Source: Diadema setosum
Lineage: Eukaryota; Echinodermata; Echinoidea; Diadematoida; Diadematidae
DNA length: 64,000 nt
Direction: 5' to 3'
Assembly (NCBI RefSeq): GCF_964275005.1
Contig: NC_092686.1
Span: forward strand, 47,242,333-47,306,332
Both the position numbers and the translations under genes were made by a program. Positions 33,900 through 46,829 of the stretch are shown here, one piece after another (the stretch's first letter is position 1; each line of letters opens with the position of its first letter). The notes under the pieces were generated by a model. The model searched no databases. It was not told where the DNA came from and worked only from the letters and a program-made list of their open reading frames with translations.

Positions 33900-35739
33900 G
33901 AGAATGGCGAACTTCGGTCCTCCTTGCACGCTCAAATCGTAGAAGAGAATGAACCACGCCGGTTGATACCAGCCCAATTTACCGCATCCTCCGCAGGAAC
34001 CATCCCCGCCCGGTGGCCTTTGAGGCTTTTGGTCCTTGCCGCTCCTGGAAGGGCATAATTGGATCATCCCTACCACCTTGTATAGGTGGACAAACAGGTG
34101 GACAAAAGAAAGTTGGTGACGCAGTTAATGATTATCGGACGGGAAGAATGGAATCTTTTTGTGGCGGCTGGTTCCACAATCGAGCGGCCGGTGACTTTGA
34201 CCATGCCCTGGCCGACACGCGCTCCCTTTGTCCATGTACATGTATTCTTGGTAGCGATTAACCCTCAGTGTGTACAGTGATTCACCCTGTCTCCCTCACC
34301 GTTTTTTTTTTTCCCACGGGGAGCTGATAACTTCGTTAATTGTCGTGTAATCCTCTATAACCGCTCACTTTGATTACATTCTTCCCCTAGCAAAGCTGAA
34401 AATGATACCAATGAAATATGCAGGTAGGCCATAAATTTGGTTACGACTGAAACATCAATGGTAGCGCAGTGGTCTCGTTTTCTGCGGCAGCTAACAGTTC
34501 GCGGTTAATCATCTTGGGAAAACTCGTGTTCCGCAACCAGTTTAAATTCAGTTATGGTGCCATTATTGGTTCCTAATCAATGCATTACTAAAGTTAGATA
34601 AACAGTCAAAATCTTCAAAGGGTATCACTGGGGCCCGTGAGAATTAACATTAACCTCTGTCTTGGGGTTGTAGAGTGTCATTGGTCAGTATTTTCTTGCA
34701 TGTTAGAGTTTTGTATCGATGTAAAAATAATGGTTTTCTCTCAACCATGGACTATTTATTCGTCATCGTCTGAATAATTATTATCATAGTATATAACAAA
34801 ACTGCAATGGGTAATCTCAAATTATATGGAATATTAATTTCTATACTCTTTCAGGCCGACAACCATACACACATTTTTTGTTTGTTTTCTTAATCTTTAT
34901 GCAATTCATTCTGAAATCATACATAAATAAACATTGCATTCTGGATTCAAAGTAAAACATATACATATTTTACTTGAATTAGTAAATTGAATTGAATTAG
35001 TATTTGGTTATGCAAAAAAAAAGTATATTATAAAAACTCAAGCATAAAATGATGTATACACATATAGAGATACACTATTCACACGCTCTCAAGCAAACGC
35101 CACACTCACACACTTAAGTTGTGTTTGTCCAGTAGTCATCTTTAAAACAAAGACTCACATCTATGGAACCTCCATTCTTCCAAACTCAATTACAGCGGGT
35201 AATTAACTGTTTTCCTGGAACGTTTCGCAATACAGACATGGCAGGATATCTAGGCAGGAAGTTAATTGTCCCATAATTCTCAGCACTCCTCTTGTTTAAC
35301 TTTGAATTGAACTTCGTGCGCTATGGACATCATGATGACGTCATGCCAACTCCGGAATTCCTGATTTGGTACATTCTTCTCTCAGTAAGGACTGCCGTGG
35401 TATATACAGTGGATAAGGCTCTTGATTTGTAAACAGAAGGTATATATGGGATTTGAATCCTAGCTACCCGGTGTTTTTCATCCTTGGTCAAAATGTTTTG
35501 CCTACAATATCCTTCATGACCCAAGTATGATTATTTGAAATCATCATTACTTGGTAAGGCTATAGAGTAATAATAATAATGGCAGGACCATATGGAAAAT
35601 CAATCTGAACACTGAATAGACTACCCACTGAAAATAAGACCAACTTGTATTGTCATTAGTAATCATAATCATCATATCAATTAAGATTTGAAGTGACGCT
35701 TTAACGCAGGATGAATTTATATAGTAACATTTTACCAGG

Positions 35740-35740
<1 letters not shown>
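33900..35740. other. Upstream flank of the homeobox gene
   Basis: GC content rises around 33850-34260, as expected near a promoter or 5' UTR. No further exon is supportable; no TATA box was assigned. Confidence 0.4.

Positions 35741-35741
<1 letters not shown>

Positions 35742-35782
<41 letters not shown>
35742..35782. repeat. Poly-A run
   Basis: About 40 consecutive A. Confidence 0.95.
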
Positions 35783-35784
<2 letters not shown>

Positions 35785-36435
35785 AGAAACTACAGCTGCA
35801 ACTTATTTGATTGGTTACATCATTCCCCATGATATTATTAAGATTTAACAAGTGAGATGGCAAAGAACAGTAGATTTGCCTGAGAGTAACATATCACAAC
35901 AGATTTTGCTGCACTCCCCTTTTACTGAATACCACATTCGCTGATTTCCCATTGATAATAAAATGAATCCCTTTCGTTATTCTCCCTATTACCTGCTGCC
36001 TGCTGAGCAGTGGTACACCGCATGAACTTCACATTTCATACTTCAATGAGCGAGGAATTCTTTTCCATAATGACGAAAGAATTGCGTGCATTAAGCTCTA
36101 ACTTCAATAGCATCACAGAATATTCTTCGAATGTCGTTGCATATCATGATTCGCGCTCTGACTGCAAGTGGCGGGAAATGTCATGTACGTTTATTTTCAC
36201 TGAGACATAATGTTTATGCTGCGATTTTTCGTTAACGCCCATATAGAATTCCACATTGCAATATTTACAGGCCAAGCTGAGAGGTAATAAATCTCTGGAA
36301 AGCATTTACGAGAGAGTGCATCTGTGTCAACATTTGAAAACGATTGTAAAAGAATATTATTTAGAGTCTGTGGTAAGAGTGATAAGACTTCATACAAGCA
36401 GGTCAAATACCAGACATTACTTCACACCTTCCTCC

Positions 36436-36458
36436 TCTCTCTCTCTCTCTCTCTCTCT
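36436..36458. repeat. (CT)n microsatellite
   Basis: Uninterrupted TC repeat within a pyrimidine-rich stretch. Confidence 0.9.
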
Positions 36459-37278
36459 TTGTTTCATTTCCCATCTCTTCTTCTCTTACCCCTTCTCTTC
36501 CTTCTTGCCGCTGCAGCCCATAGTGCTGTATGACCGTGCATTTGTGTGTCTTCGTTAGTTTGTATAGGAAGGAATAAAAACAACAACAAGCAGGACCACA
36601 TTGTCAAACTATTTTGTGTCATGCATTCCGTTCATATTTTTAGCCAAAGTTATAACACCTGCTACTCAGGATATTACAATCAATAATTAAAGTTAGCCAA
36701 GTGTGCATTGTATATGCGCGTTTGTGAGTTGTTTGTAACTGCTTGTTTAGAAATCAATACATGTGAATACAAATCGAGTGTAACGAGACTCAGTGATAGC
36801 GTTGAGACAAATAGATACAATCAGTTAGAACAGAGAGAAATGTATTACAATTGTACTAGATTCTAACATCTCATATATTTACATATCATTTGTTTGTTTG
36901 TTTGTTTAACTAAAAACATAAAATCATTTCACTGAGATACTTGTTTATCACAAGAACAACAACAAACAACAACAAAATAATAGAAAGGAATTATGATGCG
37001 TATACTCACAAAACGTATTAAAAAAGATTGAATTTCTAGTTTCATGCAAATGTTTAATTGGCAAAATTTCGAAGGGTAAATTGAATTATTTATTCTATTC
37101 TATCCATTTTCTCAAATCAACTCAAAGCTGTTGTTGCTGTTTTTATATTAAAGATATCAAATCTGTATATCAAGTTACCAGTTCTCATTTGGAGTTACTG
37201 CAAGACCGGACATGACGCTTGCAATTACTTGTGGATAGTTTTTCTCTTTTCCCGTGGCTAAATTTTCATGCTCGTTCC

Positions 37279-37692
37279 TTATAGGTTACCTCTATCATTC
37301 AAACAATCATGATAAACTTCTACACCCACGTTTTTGTTTTGTTTTTTATTCGTCAGTCTGATTTTTTTTTCTTTGCTAAAACACGACAACAAAGGAGTCA
37401 TGTCGTTGCTAGGGATCGCTTGCAAGTTTCCGTTGTACCTCGGACAAACGCTGATATCGCTTGTGTTCTGGTTCAGAGATTCCATTGTCACCCATACCGG
37501 TACACCACACCGACCCAATAGTGCCACGCAGCCGATGGTGGTATTATTGTGCAGAAGAGGTGGTAAACGTGGGGGCAGAAATTCATGCTTCAAGTTTCTC
37601 ACAGCGTTTATCATAAAAACGAGATGACTCATGACAAACCGTTCATAGCCACCCGCGGAACAACATTCTTTTACCTTTTTATTCTCCACCAT
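37279..37692 (-). CDS. Unrecognised open reading frame, 137 codons
   Basis: A clean ATG opens 137 codons on the minus strand, with mixed codon use and no low-complexity bulk until a lysine-rich end. No domain, signal peptide or membrane segment is recognised. The opposite strand is also open for 97 codons here, which weakens the case. It could be an isolated exon, a decayed repeat or chance. Nothing nearby suggests a function. Confidence 0.2.
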   Translation of the reverse strand: MVENKKVKECCSAGGYERFVMSHLVFMINAVRNLKHEFLPPRLPPLLHNNTTIGCVALLGRCGVPVWVTMESLNQNTSDISVCPRYNGNLQAIPSNDMTPLLSCFSKEKKIRLTNKKQNKNVGVEVYHDCLNDRGNL

Positions 37693-38344
37693 TCTCCGTG
37701 ACGCTACCTTGAAAGTAACATGGTAAACAATATTACAATATTTTGTATTGATTTTAGCAATACATTTTGAGCAAAATTCTAATGTACTGCTCTGATTTAT
37801 TCCCCTATAATAAGCAGATCATTCGTATAAAAGCCGCGGTCACAATGGCAAAATATCGCGAAATTTAAAATCTCGAAGTTTTGCCAGTGTCACGGCAAAC
37901 TTCCTCAAAACTTCTCGGGAAAATTCTCTCGAAGCTACCCGTTCAAACTAAGGAAATTTCCCTGACCACGGCAAATTGTGTACAATGGTTCCCGCGGATG
38001 GGTTCAGCTAAAAGTGGCCTGTGCGAGAAAAGGGACCAAACAGTTACAATAACGACAGTGAACATATTATACTTCATATTGGTCACAATCACAGAAAATG
38101 TGGACCGGGCATTTATTGTGTTCAACACAGAATAATCATAATGGACTGGTAATCGTCTCGTGAATGCCCCAAGGTTAGCATTGACCCACATCTAAGATGT
38201 CATCAAATATATCTTTTTAACAAAATAATTAATCGTAGCATTCTCATCAAATTATTGTAGGGATTAAAAGAAATAAGAAGGCTAACGTTTACTGGGCAGT
38301 AGCTGCAATTATAGACGAAAAACATGAGTTCATCATTTTTCTTT

Positions 38345-38795
38345 ATAAACCAATCTGACAGACGACTGACGTTCGTTATTCCGCAGGTTCGTCTTTCCGA
38401 AACACAATCCCTATGCCTTCATTTGTTTCGCCGAACATTATGCCTTAGCATTAGCAATTAAGCCGAACATTACGAACATTATAGTGGCATTATTCCGAAG
38501 TTTTGTTACTCCAAAAATGAAATAATTTTCGTTAATGCGAAACTGAAATAAAGAAAGGTTCATTATTCGAAGGTTTGTACAAACGAACCTCTGGAATAAC
38601 GAACTTTTTTTTCCATTTTCAGATTAGCGAACCTTCGGAAGAACGAATCTTACTTCACTCTCGGAATGACGAACCTTGTTTCATTTTCGAATAAAAGAAC
38701 CAGTGGCATTACGAACCTTATTTCAATTTCGGATCAACGAATCTTTGGAATAACGTGAAAAGTGAACCTTCGGAAAAACGAATTGTAACTGGGGT
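38345..38795. repeat. Degenerate array of TTCGGAATAACGAACCTT words
   Basis: At least ten variants of GGAATAACGAACCTT and its relatives (CCGAACATTACGAAC, GGAATGACGAACC, CGGATCAACGAATC, GGAAAAACGAAT) recur at irregular spacing of roughly 20-45 bases, with TTTCATTTTC-like filler between them. No coding capacity. Confidence 0.8.
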
Positions 38796-39013
38796 ATAGA
38801 CTGTGACGTCAATGCCTCATCTGCTCTGCATATTATGGATGGGATTAATGAAATTTTGTTTGATGAAATCATGTGAGAAATCCATAATTTTGTCATGTCG
38901 ATAACCGATTTTAACGAACACTTTTTATTTTGGACGTTTGAAACGTTTTCTAAATGCTTAAGGTCGATGTGAAACATAGAGAGGTAATTCACTTTAAGTT
39001 ATAAAGTACTGGC

Positions 39014-39050
39014 CAGAGAGAGGGAGAGAGAGAGAGAGAGGGAGAGAGAG
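39014..39050. repeat. (AG)n microsatellite
   Basis: GAGAGA repeat with three GGG interruptions. Confidence 0.9.
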
Positions 39051-39329
39051 ATCTGATGTTATTGATTGTTTCTAGCATAAGTTTACTTGCAATGTTGTGA
39101 CGGTGGGATATATTTTTCTTTAGTCAGTTGTTTCTGCTGTTTGAGTTATGTCTATTAACATTTGTTAAATTAGTAGTGAATATTATGCACAGAAACGTTG
39201 CTTGTATTAAACAGGGACTAGTTTTACAGCTGTTGTGTTATACTAAAATATCCTTTTTAGACAAGTTCGTCAGTTTTTTTTTTTTAACTTCATTCCCCCC
39301 CCCCTTTCGTCGGCTTTGCTGTAAATTAA

Positions 39330-39900
39330 AGGACAAGTCCACCTTCATAGACATGTGGATAGAGTGAATGCAGAAATATTAGTAGAAACATTAGTGAGGG
39401 TTTGGGGAAAATAGGACAACCCGTTTAAAAGTTATGAATTTTTGAATTTTCGGCTCAGTCACTGCTGGATGAGAAGACTACTAACAGCCTGTGATGTCAA
39501 TGTGTACAACGATATAAAGAAAACATAGAGAAAATTCAACATATTTTCACTTTTCTCGCATAATAAAAGAACGCTTGACTTGCCTCTTTCAGAAGGCAGG
39601 GGGGAATAACATTACCCTTAACATACGTCAGCGACAAGTCGAGGAAATGTGCACTTTTTTTCAAAAAATAAAAATTCGTGAAATTCTCTTTACATTTACT
39701 AATATCGTTGTAGGCCTACGCATGTGACTTCATACACTGTAGTAGTGTTCTCATCCAGCAGTGACTGCGCCGACACTTAAAAAAAAAAATAATAACTTGT
39801 GAATAGATAGTCCGATTTTCCCCAAACTTTCACAGATGTGCTCTACTAATATTGCTACATTCACTCATTCCACATGTATTTATGAGGGTGAACTTGTCAT
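39330..39900. mobile_element. Long-inverted-repeat MITE flanked by TTAA
   Basis: About 150-base inverted arms: AGGACAAGTCCACCTTCATA and CACTGCTGGATGAGAAGACT on the left have complements on the right (CTCATCCAGCAGTGACTG, GGGTGAACTTGTCAT). TTAA lies at 39326-39329 and 39901-39904. The arms differ by many substitutions, so the insertion is old. No coding capacity. Confidence 0.8.
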
Positions 39901-39956
39901 TTAAATGCTATCTTGAATAACCACTCATTTTGTTATAGGCTCGTTTAGCAAGGCGT

Positions 39957-40007
<51 letters not shown>
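39957..40007. repeat. Poly-T run
   Basis: About 50 consecutive T. Confidence 0.97.
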
Positions 40008-40009
<2 letters not shown>

Positions 40010-40011
<2 letters not shown>

Positions 40012-43000
40012 CAAACGGTCTGCACAGTTTTGTTTCACTGGAAATTGACCATCAATAACACAGAGTATCACTTTCTACATCACACGTTGCCCCATGCAGT
40101 GATCAATACATGATCATAATTTGATGCACGGAAATGACCTCGGGTTGGTATAACACAATGGCCTTTCTCACATACAGGTCTGGCCTTTCTCCCATACAGG
40201 TCAGCTCGCTATTGTCAGAGCCCCGACCATCGAAGCGAAGCGACCCGAAACCAAGAGGCTTGCATGGCTATATACATGATATATGCCTTCCGCTCTCTTT
40301 ATACTTTCACCAAAAGTGGGACTTCGACAAATTAAAGTTTGCCTTGGATCAGTGTGTGCTGAGCAACACACTTAATACTAATAAGTTCGTTCATTTAATT
40401 TTCCATCTGACAAGATGGCTGGATATACAAAGTCCATATTCAGCTGCATTAGCTGGTCTTCCATGGGGTCCACTTTTATGTATTTGGGACCGACTCCTTA
40501 ACAGTTGGTTTGTTTATTTGTTTGTTTGTTTGTTTTTATCTTCACTTATGTCCTGTTCATGTTCAGACGAACAGACTTAGGCCTACATGGTATCTCAATA
40601 TTCTGTTCATCTGCATGTGTCTCTCCCTTTCCATTAATTCTTCTCAGCCATTGTAATTTGTGTTACGTAATTTATACGGACGAGTGGTGCATACACCGGT
40701 AATCGTAACAAGGGAGGAGACAGGGTGATAGGGGTCAGAACGATTTCATTTCCGTTTCATCCATTTTCCGTTGCCCCCCCCCCCCCCCAAAAAAAAGAAA
40801 CAAAACAAAACAAACTAAACAAACACACACGTGCACACACACACACACACACACACACATCAACAGACACCGATTCATCACATAGTGAAAAAATCAAGTT
40901 TTATCTAACTATGTGATGCTGATATTAAAAATCGCCGTAAAACATAATGACCACAATAACAACGACTACAATGATACAAAGCACACACACGACAAATCAA
41001 TAACATGAACAGTATTATAGAAACACTCGAATGCTAATACAAAGCAATATACAAACAGGATGAGAAAATCAAAAGAAAAAAACACGAATCTTTTCATCAC
41101 TAGTCATCTACCTTTAGTAAATAATTTTGGCCTGATTTGAGAGGAGTGCTCCGGACTCAGACCCCGTCCTCTTCCAACTTTTGTAGATGGACTACAGATC
41201 TAGGAAGGGAAAATAAATGATACGCTGCAGTAATGATAATAAAAAAAAGCATGTGTTTGGCCACACCCTGGGTTACGAGCAGATTTAATCGGGGGGGGGG
41301 GGGGGGAGGGTGCTAATGAATATTGGCCTACCGATGTGTTTCAGCTTGCACATTTTGTTTGTGTTTGTACATAAATGATTATAAGTCAAAACGGAAGTCA
41401 AATCTGGGATAAACTATCATGACGTGTGGGCGTCTAATCATACACTGTTCAAAAAAGGTGTGTTGTAAAAAGATTCCGTATTATTATGGTCATTTTACAA
41501 TCCATGGTCAATTTTCGTATAGCGCCATCATTGTGCAATCGCCCATCGTATACTTACGCGCTCACTGGCACATCCACAAATCGGTCATCCCGGGCTCCAA
41601 GCCGCAATTTCAATTTTATTTTGGTGAGATCTTTCATGCTCTCATCTGATTACAGCAATGAAAATGCTGGATATGAAATGAGAAAAAAAAACAAACAAAC
41701 AAACAAACAAACAAACAAACCCCGGCACAAATCAAACATCACCAATCTGCAGGGTTGGTAACGAAATTCTAAATTCATTTTATCAAAGTTGCACAGCATT
41801 TCGAAAATGAAGAATGGGCATATACTACTTGTACAAGAATTTACTAGATGATTTGAAAATAAAGACAATTCCCCTCTTGCTGGAAGATATGCCCTGAAGT
41901 GAATAATTTTGTGCAAGTTGTAGTTTCTTGTGAGAACAGGACTTCAAAGCCTGCGCATAAGCAAAAAGAAACATTTCAGAATTTTGCAATACTTCTTCTT
42001 TTTTTTTTTGTTCCTGCCATGACCGTAGAGCATTATGTACTTACTTTATCACGAAATGTTTCATCAAAATTTTTGAATTATCACGTTATATAATTATGAA
42101 CAATATTCAGAGCAAAATGTATTTGTTGGTTTGTTTGCATTAATTTTTTACAGATAGTTTCGTTATCTTAACTCTTCTATACATAGATCATTCAAACAGA
42201 TCTATGAATTTAATCACATGCTGGCAATTAACGACCACTGGCAAAATGAAATTATATGATTTTCATATCATAATTATGAGCATCCCCAACACTCAACAGT
42301 ATCTATCTACTCTGCTTGGGAGATCTTATCACTTTTTAAATTTCACCTATCATTCTTACGTCATCACAATTATTTGGCAGCTGCACCACATAGGAGCATA
42401 CATGAACACCTCCTTGAAAGTTTGATACTAAACAAAAGAATTGGACAAAATCGAGCAGTGGGCGATTTTCCCCAGTGACTGGTGGGGAGGAGAAAAATCT
42501 CTTTGGCGATTTATCACTGCACCGCAGTGGTTGTAGAATGGCGCCATCTTGCGGTAGAGAGGAACCGGAGTGTTGAGAATAAATGGCGACTGTTTACCTA
42601 TGCTGGGAGTAGGAAGGCGATGCCAGTGGTATGTTGTCTCAGTTTCTGTACCTAAGTTTCTCATTACTGCCCACCTTTCGTTGAGAACATTTAACGATAA
42701 ACGTTATAGCCTCGTTATGTATGCCTAAATATTGATTTTCAATAACGAGACTCTTGGGGTAGGTCTTGTTAGCTTAGAACCAGGCTTGAACGTCTATCCT
42801 AAATATGTGTAGCTTCTGTTCTGGACCGTCTCTTGCCAGCCTTGAGTTGTGAATAACGTGTAACGTTAGAATGCTACGGTATCATCTAGCTAGTCTGCCT
42901 TGAACGTATGCACGGGAAGACGGGCGACACAGTCAATGCAATAACTACCCGGTAATTTTATATCATGCATTTCATGGCAGGAATTCTCTGTAGAAGCTTG

Positions 43001-43605
43001 GATTATTAATTTTGTGAAGAATATTTGGAGTGAAGCAGCCGCCGTTTTATTGATTTCATGAAGAATGTTGGAACTCTTCACTCCAACACTAACGTTACAA
43101 CAGTGAGTTTAAGTAGGCCTAGACCAGTGATTCTCATATTTTATCCCTCTATATCCTCGACACATTCTAATGTTAGATATCTAGCATTCGTGTACGTGTT
43201 GGTGTCTTCTGAAAGATGTGATTCTCATAATGTTTGATTGTTAGATTCTGGACCTCTAATCATTCCAGTTTGTGACAGGGTAGGCCTACCTATTTGCAGC
43301 AAGGCTAACAAGGCCAAGGGCCATGTCATTCATTGATGAAAAGGCCCAATCAGGTGCAAGCTTAAGAGTAGGCCTATTCGTTAATGTTCTAATTTTCCTT
43401 ACGTTAAAGTGTACTAGAAATAGTCTGCTCATCGACCACCCTCGCGCAATGGCTTTCTCGCATATAAAATCAAAAGTACAATTGGGACGGGGCACAATAT
43501 GCTGGAACGTTCGAACATGAATACAAATTAAGAAAAATTAGGGGATACAGGTAAATAACCTGAGGAAACAGGAGGAAAAAGAATTGAAGAAAATCCTCAT
43601 TTGTA
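40010..43605. other. No gene recognised
   Basis: Contains (CA)n at 40836-40858, poly-C at 40775-40789, poly-G at 41291-41306 and (AAAC)n at 41690-41720. A 148-codon open frame at 40134-40580 lacks an ATG at its start and has no recognisable domain. Confidence 0.5.
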
Positions 43606-43611
43606 TTAGTA

Positions 43612-44735
43612 ATAGACCTTATGAATATGACGTCACACGGTCTTACCAACTGAAGGGCGCCCTCCCTCAGAGGGCAAGCGATGCGTTGCTAGAGCGTGCT
43701 TTTACACGCGAGGCAATGGGCATTTACACACAACATCGGTGTTTCTTTTACTGTCTTTTCTATTGCATGTAATCTACAGCCCTAGATCCAGAGCTACCAA
43801 GTCTCACGCATTCTGAGTGAGACTCAAGCATTTAGGGGCCGTCTCACGATCTCACGCATGGCACCCATTTTTCTCACACATCGGGCGAAGTCTGCAACTT
43901 TGGCCTATTTAATCTGATAAGGAGCATAGCTCAAAGGATTAATGTAATAGTTGCAATTGAAGGTATAAATATGCACCTGGTGGCACCATTAGAGCTAAGA
44001 ATTGAAAAAGCTCCCTACCGTGAAAGGCCACAGGGAGGAAAAACCCCTCCCACACCCTCGCTCGCACGCACATTCGCGCGCCGAGATGCCGAGTCATGAA
44101 AGTCTCACTCATAAAAATTTTTTGAACTTGACATCCTTGCTAGATCAGGAAATTCAAGCTTGTATAGCAAAATCGACATTTGAGGTATGCATTGCACTCA
44201 CCAGGTTAATGATATATCCAACATTTTGGCACAATTTTCATGAAAAAATATGCAACTACCAGCGGTAGTAACAGCTCATCAACCTACGAATCCGTTAGCC
44301 AATCACATGTGAGGTAGATTTCTACGTGTTTTTTGCTAAAACACGTACCTTGCATGTGATTGGCTGATGAAATTCAAAATGGCGACATACATTCAGCGAA
44401 CGGCGATGTTGCGCTATGGATACAAATTTCTGCGATATAACCTAGGAATTCTCTAGTTACTGTGAGTATTTCGATTGCACAATGTGAGAAAATTACCCAA
44501 ATATTGCTGCATAATGTGTCATGTCATGTCAAACTTGTTTGATGGTTAAAAAAAAACTGCCACTGGCCTGGGGACTGGCGGCGAGTGAGGCGATCACCGC
44601 TAGCGCGCATAAGAAAAGCACATAGCTAAGTACATTGTAGCTGCACGCCTGCATTGTCAAGGACTTCGCTAGCCCTCTAAGATGGCATCGCGAGAGGTTG
44701 TCAAGTGAGTGATGACGTCAATGCGTAAGGTCTAT
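43612..44735. mobile_element. Non-autonomous element with CRE-bearing inverted ends
   Basis: The left end ATAGACCTTATGAATATGAC followed by GTCA and the right end TGACGTCAATGCGTAAGG followed by TCTAT are imperfect inverted repeats of about 22 bases, each including the palindrome TGACGTCA or a close form. Near 44300-44370 a second inverted pair (CCAATCACATG / CATGTGATTGG) occurs. No transposase. Confidence 0.55.
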
Positions 44736-44739
44736 ACAT

Positions 44740-46685
44740 GAGATTATTGTTAACATGTCTTTGCCATTTAGTAGATTTACGTGTTCTATCAATGGGAGAA
44801 CGGACGGTCGATTAAGATGAGCTTGCACTGGTGCACAGTATAAAATGTTACTTGCGTTTGTCGCCAAGAATTCTGCGTGTACAATATGAGTCAGCATTCT
44901 GAGCTGGGGATATGAATCTCTGGTTTTTGTTTTTGTTTTGTTTTTTACCTTGAGTGAAATGAAATAAAGATGAAACTGAGGGATATTTTCCAAGATAAAC
45001 ATGTACAAGGCATTTAATCAAAGAGTGGTGATTGAGTAGTAGGTATTGAAACTTCAAGCATGAATGGACTTCATTAGGACACCGCTTTTATGTTTGTCCC
45101 TTTCTACTCACTCTCTTTCTATCTCGCTGCACCTCACTATCGCAGCATTGTCTGTCGTTAATGTTGCTTTTTAACACTGTCCAAGATTATTTCAAGATGC
45201 TAGGAGTGTTGCCATTACCAAAGTGTGATGTGATGTTCACCCAACTGAAATATTCATTTTCACCTGAATACTTCAGAGAAAAAATTCTCTAATATTATGT
45301 CAAATTAGTACTGAAAAGAAAGATTTCATTTTTTAGTATCATTTATGAATATCGGAAGTCTACATAAAAACAGAAAAATTATGCAATTTTAATAACTTAA
45401 TTTGTAGTTAATTTTGGCTTAATTTTATGCTCTTGATCATGATATATTGCAAAGTTTATTCATGACAAGTATTAAATACATTCCAAAAAGGTCCACAACT
45501 TGATTCTTAAATGAGTTGTGTAAAAAGAAAAAAAAAAAATTGATATTGTGCATTAATCACACATTACAGGTGTAGAGTTCGTTGTAGCAGGGGTTTGCTC
45601 ACAGGCCCTGGAAGCTCTAGGGGTGAAGATTTTCCCTTGTACAATCTGGCAACCTATGTATGTCTGAACTCTTAACCACATAACATGAGCTGTAATCCAA
45701 AAATAAACATTACCCTGTGCATTTTTTAGTTTCTTTATCGGTGCATTCAATCCATTAGCAAGCTTTTTATTTTCAGCATGTCATCAAGTTAATGCACTAA
45801 GATAAAATGCATTATATTTTACCTGCAATTTATTTCATTCATTTATTATTACCATTTTTAACTCCGTATCTTCAATTACCATAAAGCAATGCATGAGTGT
45901 GGTTTTGTTCCCTTTCTTCAGTTCTGTAATTCAATTCAATCAACTGAACTCTTAACAACTTGTTCAGAGTCAACTTAACTGTAACCATATACTTATAAGG
46001 GTTTATATTTTCATGTACATGTACTTGGTACTTTTTCAGTTGATGGTGAAATGACATCACAGTCTCTCTCCTAGACCATGAACATTCCAAAAATCTTTGT
46101 CATATTTCTAGGGCACAGATGCCACTTTTGTTTAGACCTTGTCCTTTGCTGTAATAGAAACACAAGTTTGCTTTCATCCAGAACCTAAATCTTTGATTTT
46201 TTCCAAACAAAATCAACATAATTTTGACCATGGAGACCTTTCAGTCAAGAATTTAAAAAATAAGAAAATAAATGCACATAATACAAAACAAACCCCCAAA
46301 TATTTGGTGATTAAGATGCAACCTTGGTGTGAAAACATGACCTTTGAACTTCTTATCCCAATGCACAACCATGCCAGGTCTAATGCATGTTGAAACATAG
46401 ATGGATTCACACAAAGATTGTGTTTGCATGGTGAGATTAAAGTTTGAAAAGGTTGTTACAAACATAAACAAACATGCCAGCATGCCTCTACCTTATACTG
46501 TAAAGCAGGAAATAATTGTGGCATGAAATTTTAGCAAATTGCCAATGGCATTCAATGCATTTCACTATGTAGAGACAAGAACTTTTGTGTGCATTTAAAT
46601 TGTGTGAATCTTGGCTTTTGCAAAATTTGCAAAATTAAAATGCATGGAAAAATTTTTGGTTTGACAGTAATTACAAATCTGTACC
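44740..46685. other. No gene recognised
   Basis: AT-rich, no exon or repeat end recognised. Confidence 0.5.
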
Positions 46686-46690
46686 CTACT

Positions 46691-46829
46691 GGGGGGCGTT
46701 TAATCAACGAGTTCGTCGGAGGTTTTCACCGACAAATTTGCTATCAGCCAATCAGACGCAAGGATTTCAGTAGCTTTTAACAGTTGTCGGTGTAAATCAC
46801 CGACAAAAAGTTTCATGAAACACCCCCCT
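46691..46829. mobile_element. Short palindromic MITE with GGGGGG ends
   Basis: Starts GGGGGGCGTTTAATCAACGA and ends CATGAAACACCCCCC. The words CACCGACAA and TTGTCGGTG form a second inverted pair inside. No target duplication was recognised. Confidence 0.7.

Noticed and set aside
33780..34076. Two 92-codon frames on opposite strands over the proposed homeobox exon 1
   Set aside because: Neither matches a splice phase; the third frame, with ATG at 33868 and the GTAAGG donor, fits better.
34440..34550. tRNA-like segment (TAGCGCAGTGGTCTCG ... GGTTAATC)
   Set aside because: Only an A-box-like word is present; no usable B box or cloverleaf.
36010..36210. 66-codon plus-strand frame
   Set aside because: GTG start, no domain, no splice partner.
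40134..40580. 148-codon plus-strand frame
   Set aside because: No true ATG at the start, ends in a TTTG-repeat-derived tail, no domain recognised.
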